From assembly GCA_964435235.1 (NCBI GenBank), contig CAYSXZ010000035.1:1-14459 (forward strand): a stretch of 14,459 bases of DNA, in the 5' to 3' direction. Below are positions 13,806 through 14,459 of this stretch, one piece after another. A program made the translations under genes and the position numbers. The stretch comes from JAVZJR01 sp964435235 (GTDB taxonomy: Archaea > Micrarchaeota > Micrarchaeia > Anstonellales > Bilamarchaeaceae). How positions within the stretch are numbered: the stretch's first letter is position 1; each line of letters begins with the position of its first letter. Under the pieces are notes generated by a model, which saw only the letters and a list, made by a program, of their open reading frames with translations, made no database searches and had not been told where the DNA came from.

Positions 13806-14364
13806 TTTCGTAGATGAAAAACCTTGTTCCCGGACGCCGCCAACCATTTGGGCCTAGGCCTGCCTTTATACTCAAATGGCGAAGAAATTCATTCTTGTCT
13901 TGTAATTCCTTCCAAACAGAAGGTAAGAAGGTTGCTCGCGCTACCCCTTGCTGCAAGATTAAACCATGTTTATTCGGGATAAGTTTTTCTAAAAGCTCTT
14001 CTGGGCTTTTTACAGATAGTTCCTTGGGCTCTGTAAGCACAGAGATGCTTATCTTGACCTGACGAAGCTCTTGTATAGTGAGTGGGAGAAAGCGTGGGTC
14101 CTCAACGGCAGATGCCACTGCATTGTTGATGACATCTATAAAAAGGGGCCTGTATGCTTCTAGCGTTCCGATGCAGCCTCTCAGTTCCTTTCCCTTTCGT
14201 AGTGTTACAAATGAAGCCCTGTTTTCAACCAACCTTTTAGATGGTACTTCGCTTGGCGAGAGATGTAGCATCATTCCACTCGATAAATAATGCAGTATCG
14301 ATTTTCTTGCAAGCGAGAGCAGAAACTTTTTATCTTTTTCGTCAAGTGTTAAATCAGAAGCCAT
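13786..14364 (-). CDS. AMMECR1 domain protein
   Basis: From the ATG at 14364 the protein has 192 residues (MASDLTLDEKDKKFLLSLAR...). The AMMECR1 signature L-R-G-C-I-G lies at 61-66, followed by a conserved region (VASAVEDPRFLPLTIQEL, LIPNKHGLILQQG, FLPSVWKEL) and an ending in RFFIYETIEF. Length fits stand-alone archaeal members (about 190-210). AMMECR1 proteins are linked by gene order to MEMO and a radical SAM enzyme; their reaction is unknown. A TTG at 14406 would add 14 residues but would overlap the upstream MEMO end. The ATG is preferred because it lies 10 nt after that stop, with GTGATCC in the gap, able to pair with the 16S 3' end. The 3' end overlaps ksgA by 20 nt. Confidence 0.94.
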   Translation of the reverse strand: MASDLTLDEKDKKFLLSLARKSILHYLSSGMMLHLSPSEVPSKRLVENRASFVTLRKGKELRGCIGTLEAYRPLFIDVINNAVASAVEDPRFLPLTIQELRQVKISISVLTEPKELSVKSPEELLEKLIPNKHGLILQQGVARATFLPSVWKELQDKNEFLRHLSIKAGLGPNGWRRPGTRFFIYETIEFSE

Positions 14365-14374
14365 AGGATCACAG

Positions 14375-14459
14375 TCAACCGTAGAAGGCATAGCACCCGT
14401 ATCCAACTACATTATCCTTTGGCCCTGCGGTATCCCCTGAATTTCTATAGTCTAATAGC
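14375..14459 (-). CDS. MEMO family protein, C-terminal end only
   Basis: The minus strand enters the window in frame with LLDYRNSGDTAGPKDNV and VGYGCYAFYG, then TGA at 14375-14377. This matches the ending of MEMO-like proteins (COG1355), which finish with 'YanSGDvtGD...VVGYaa.aF'. The 27 visible codons are followed 10 nt later by AMMECR1, the usual order of the Amme-Memo-radical SAM set. MEMO relatives resemble nonheme-iron dioxygenases in fold, and the archaeal function is not known. The start and catalytic part lie beyond the window. Confidence 0.75.
   Translation of the reverse strand, partial: LLDYRNSGDTAGPKDNVVGYGCYAFYG

Overview
The window is archaeal chromosomal DNA. Lineage markers are the archaea-specific GatD/GatE amidotransferase pair, an AglB-type oligosaccharyltransferase, a DUF357 protein, an AMMECR1/MEMO pair, TATA-box promoters with leaderless genes, and a tRNA intron with a bulge-helix-bulge (BHB) fold. 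The DNA is moderately AT-rich and tightly packed. The non-canonical tRNA intron and a bacterial-type GAPDH would fit a DPANN-like lineage (for example Micrarchaeota or Diapherotrites), but the sequence alone does not settle this.

Layout: (1) 1-963, minus strand: 3'-truncated polysaccharide/lipid-oligosaccharide flippase. (2) 964-1242: divergent promoter region holding an orphan 3' gene end (about 1050-1157). (3) 1243-9069, plus strand, a closely spaced run: ftsZ, STT3/AglB, gatD, gatE and a four-helix membrane protein, followed by a 61-bp gap and a small two-helix membrane protein (to 9409). (4) 9410-10411, minus: type I GAPDH, divergent from a two-helix membrane protein with a soluble, PH-like-looking domain (10491-11078). 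(5) 11067-12386, minus: AAA_14/DUF4143 ATPase with a TATA box and two tandem 24-bp palindromes upstream. (6) 12514-12643: a possible broken cysteine-rich mini-gene. (7) 12651-12760, minus: tRNA-Ala(UGC) interrupted by a 38-nt intron inside the T-loop. (8) 12817-13805, plus: DUF357 protein overlapping ksgA/dim1. (9) 13786-14459, minus: AMMECR1 protein preceded by the last codons of a MEMO-family gene that runs off the window.

Functionally, the flippase and AglB point to protein N-glycosylation: one moves the lipid-linked glycan across the membrane, the other transfers it to Asn. GatDE makes Gln-tRNA(Gln) from Glu-tRNA(Gln). KsgA modifies 16S rRNA. FtsZ drives division.

The least ordinary parts are the T-loop intron with its paired D-loop/T-loop substitutions (A18 and G55), the doubled palindrome in front of the ATPase, the extended N terminus of AglB, and the GAPDH cofactor residues that suggest NADP use.
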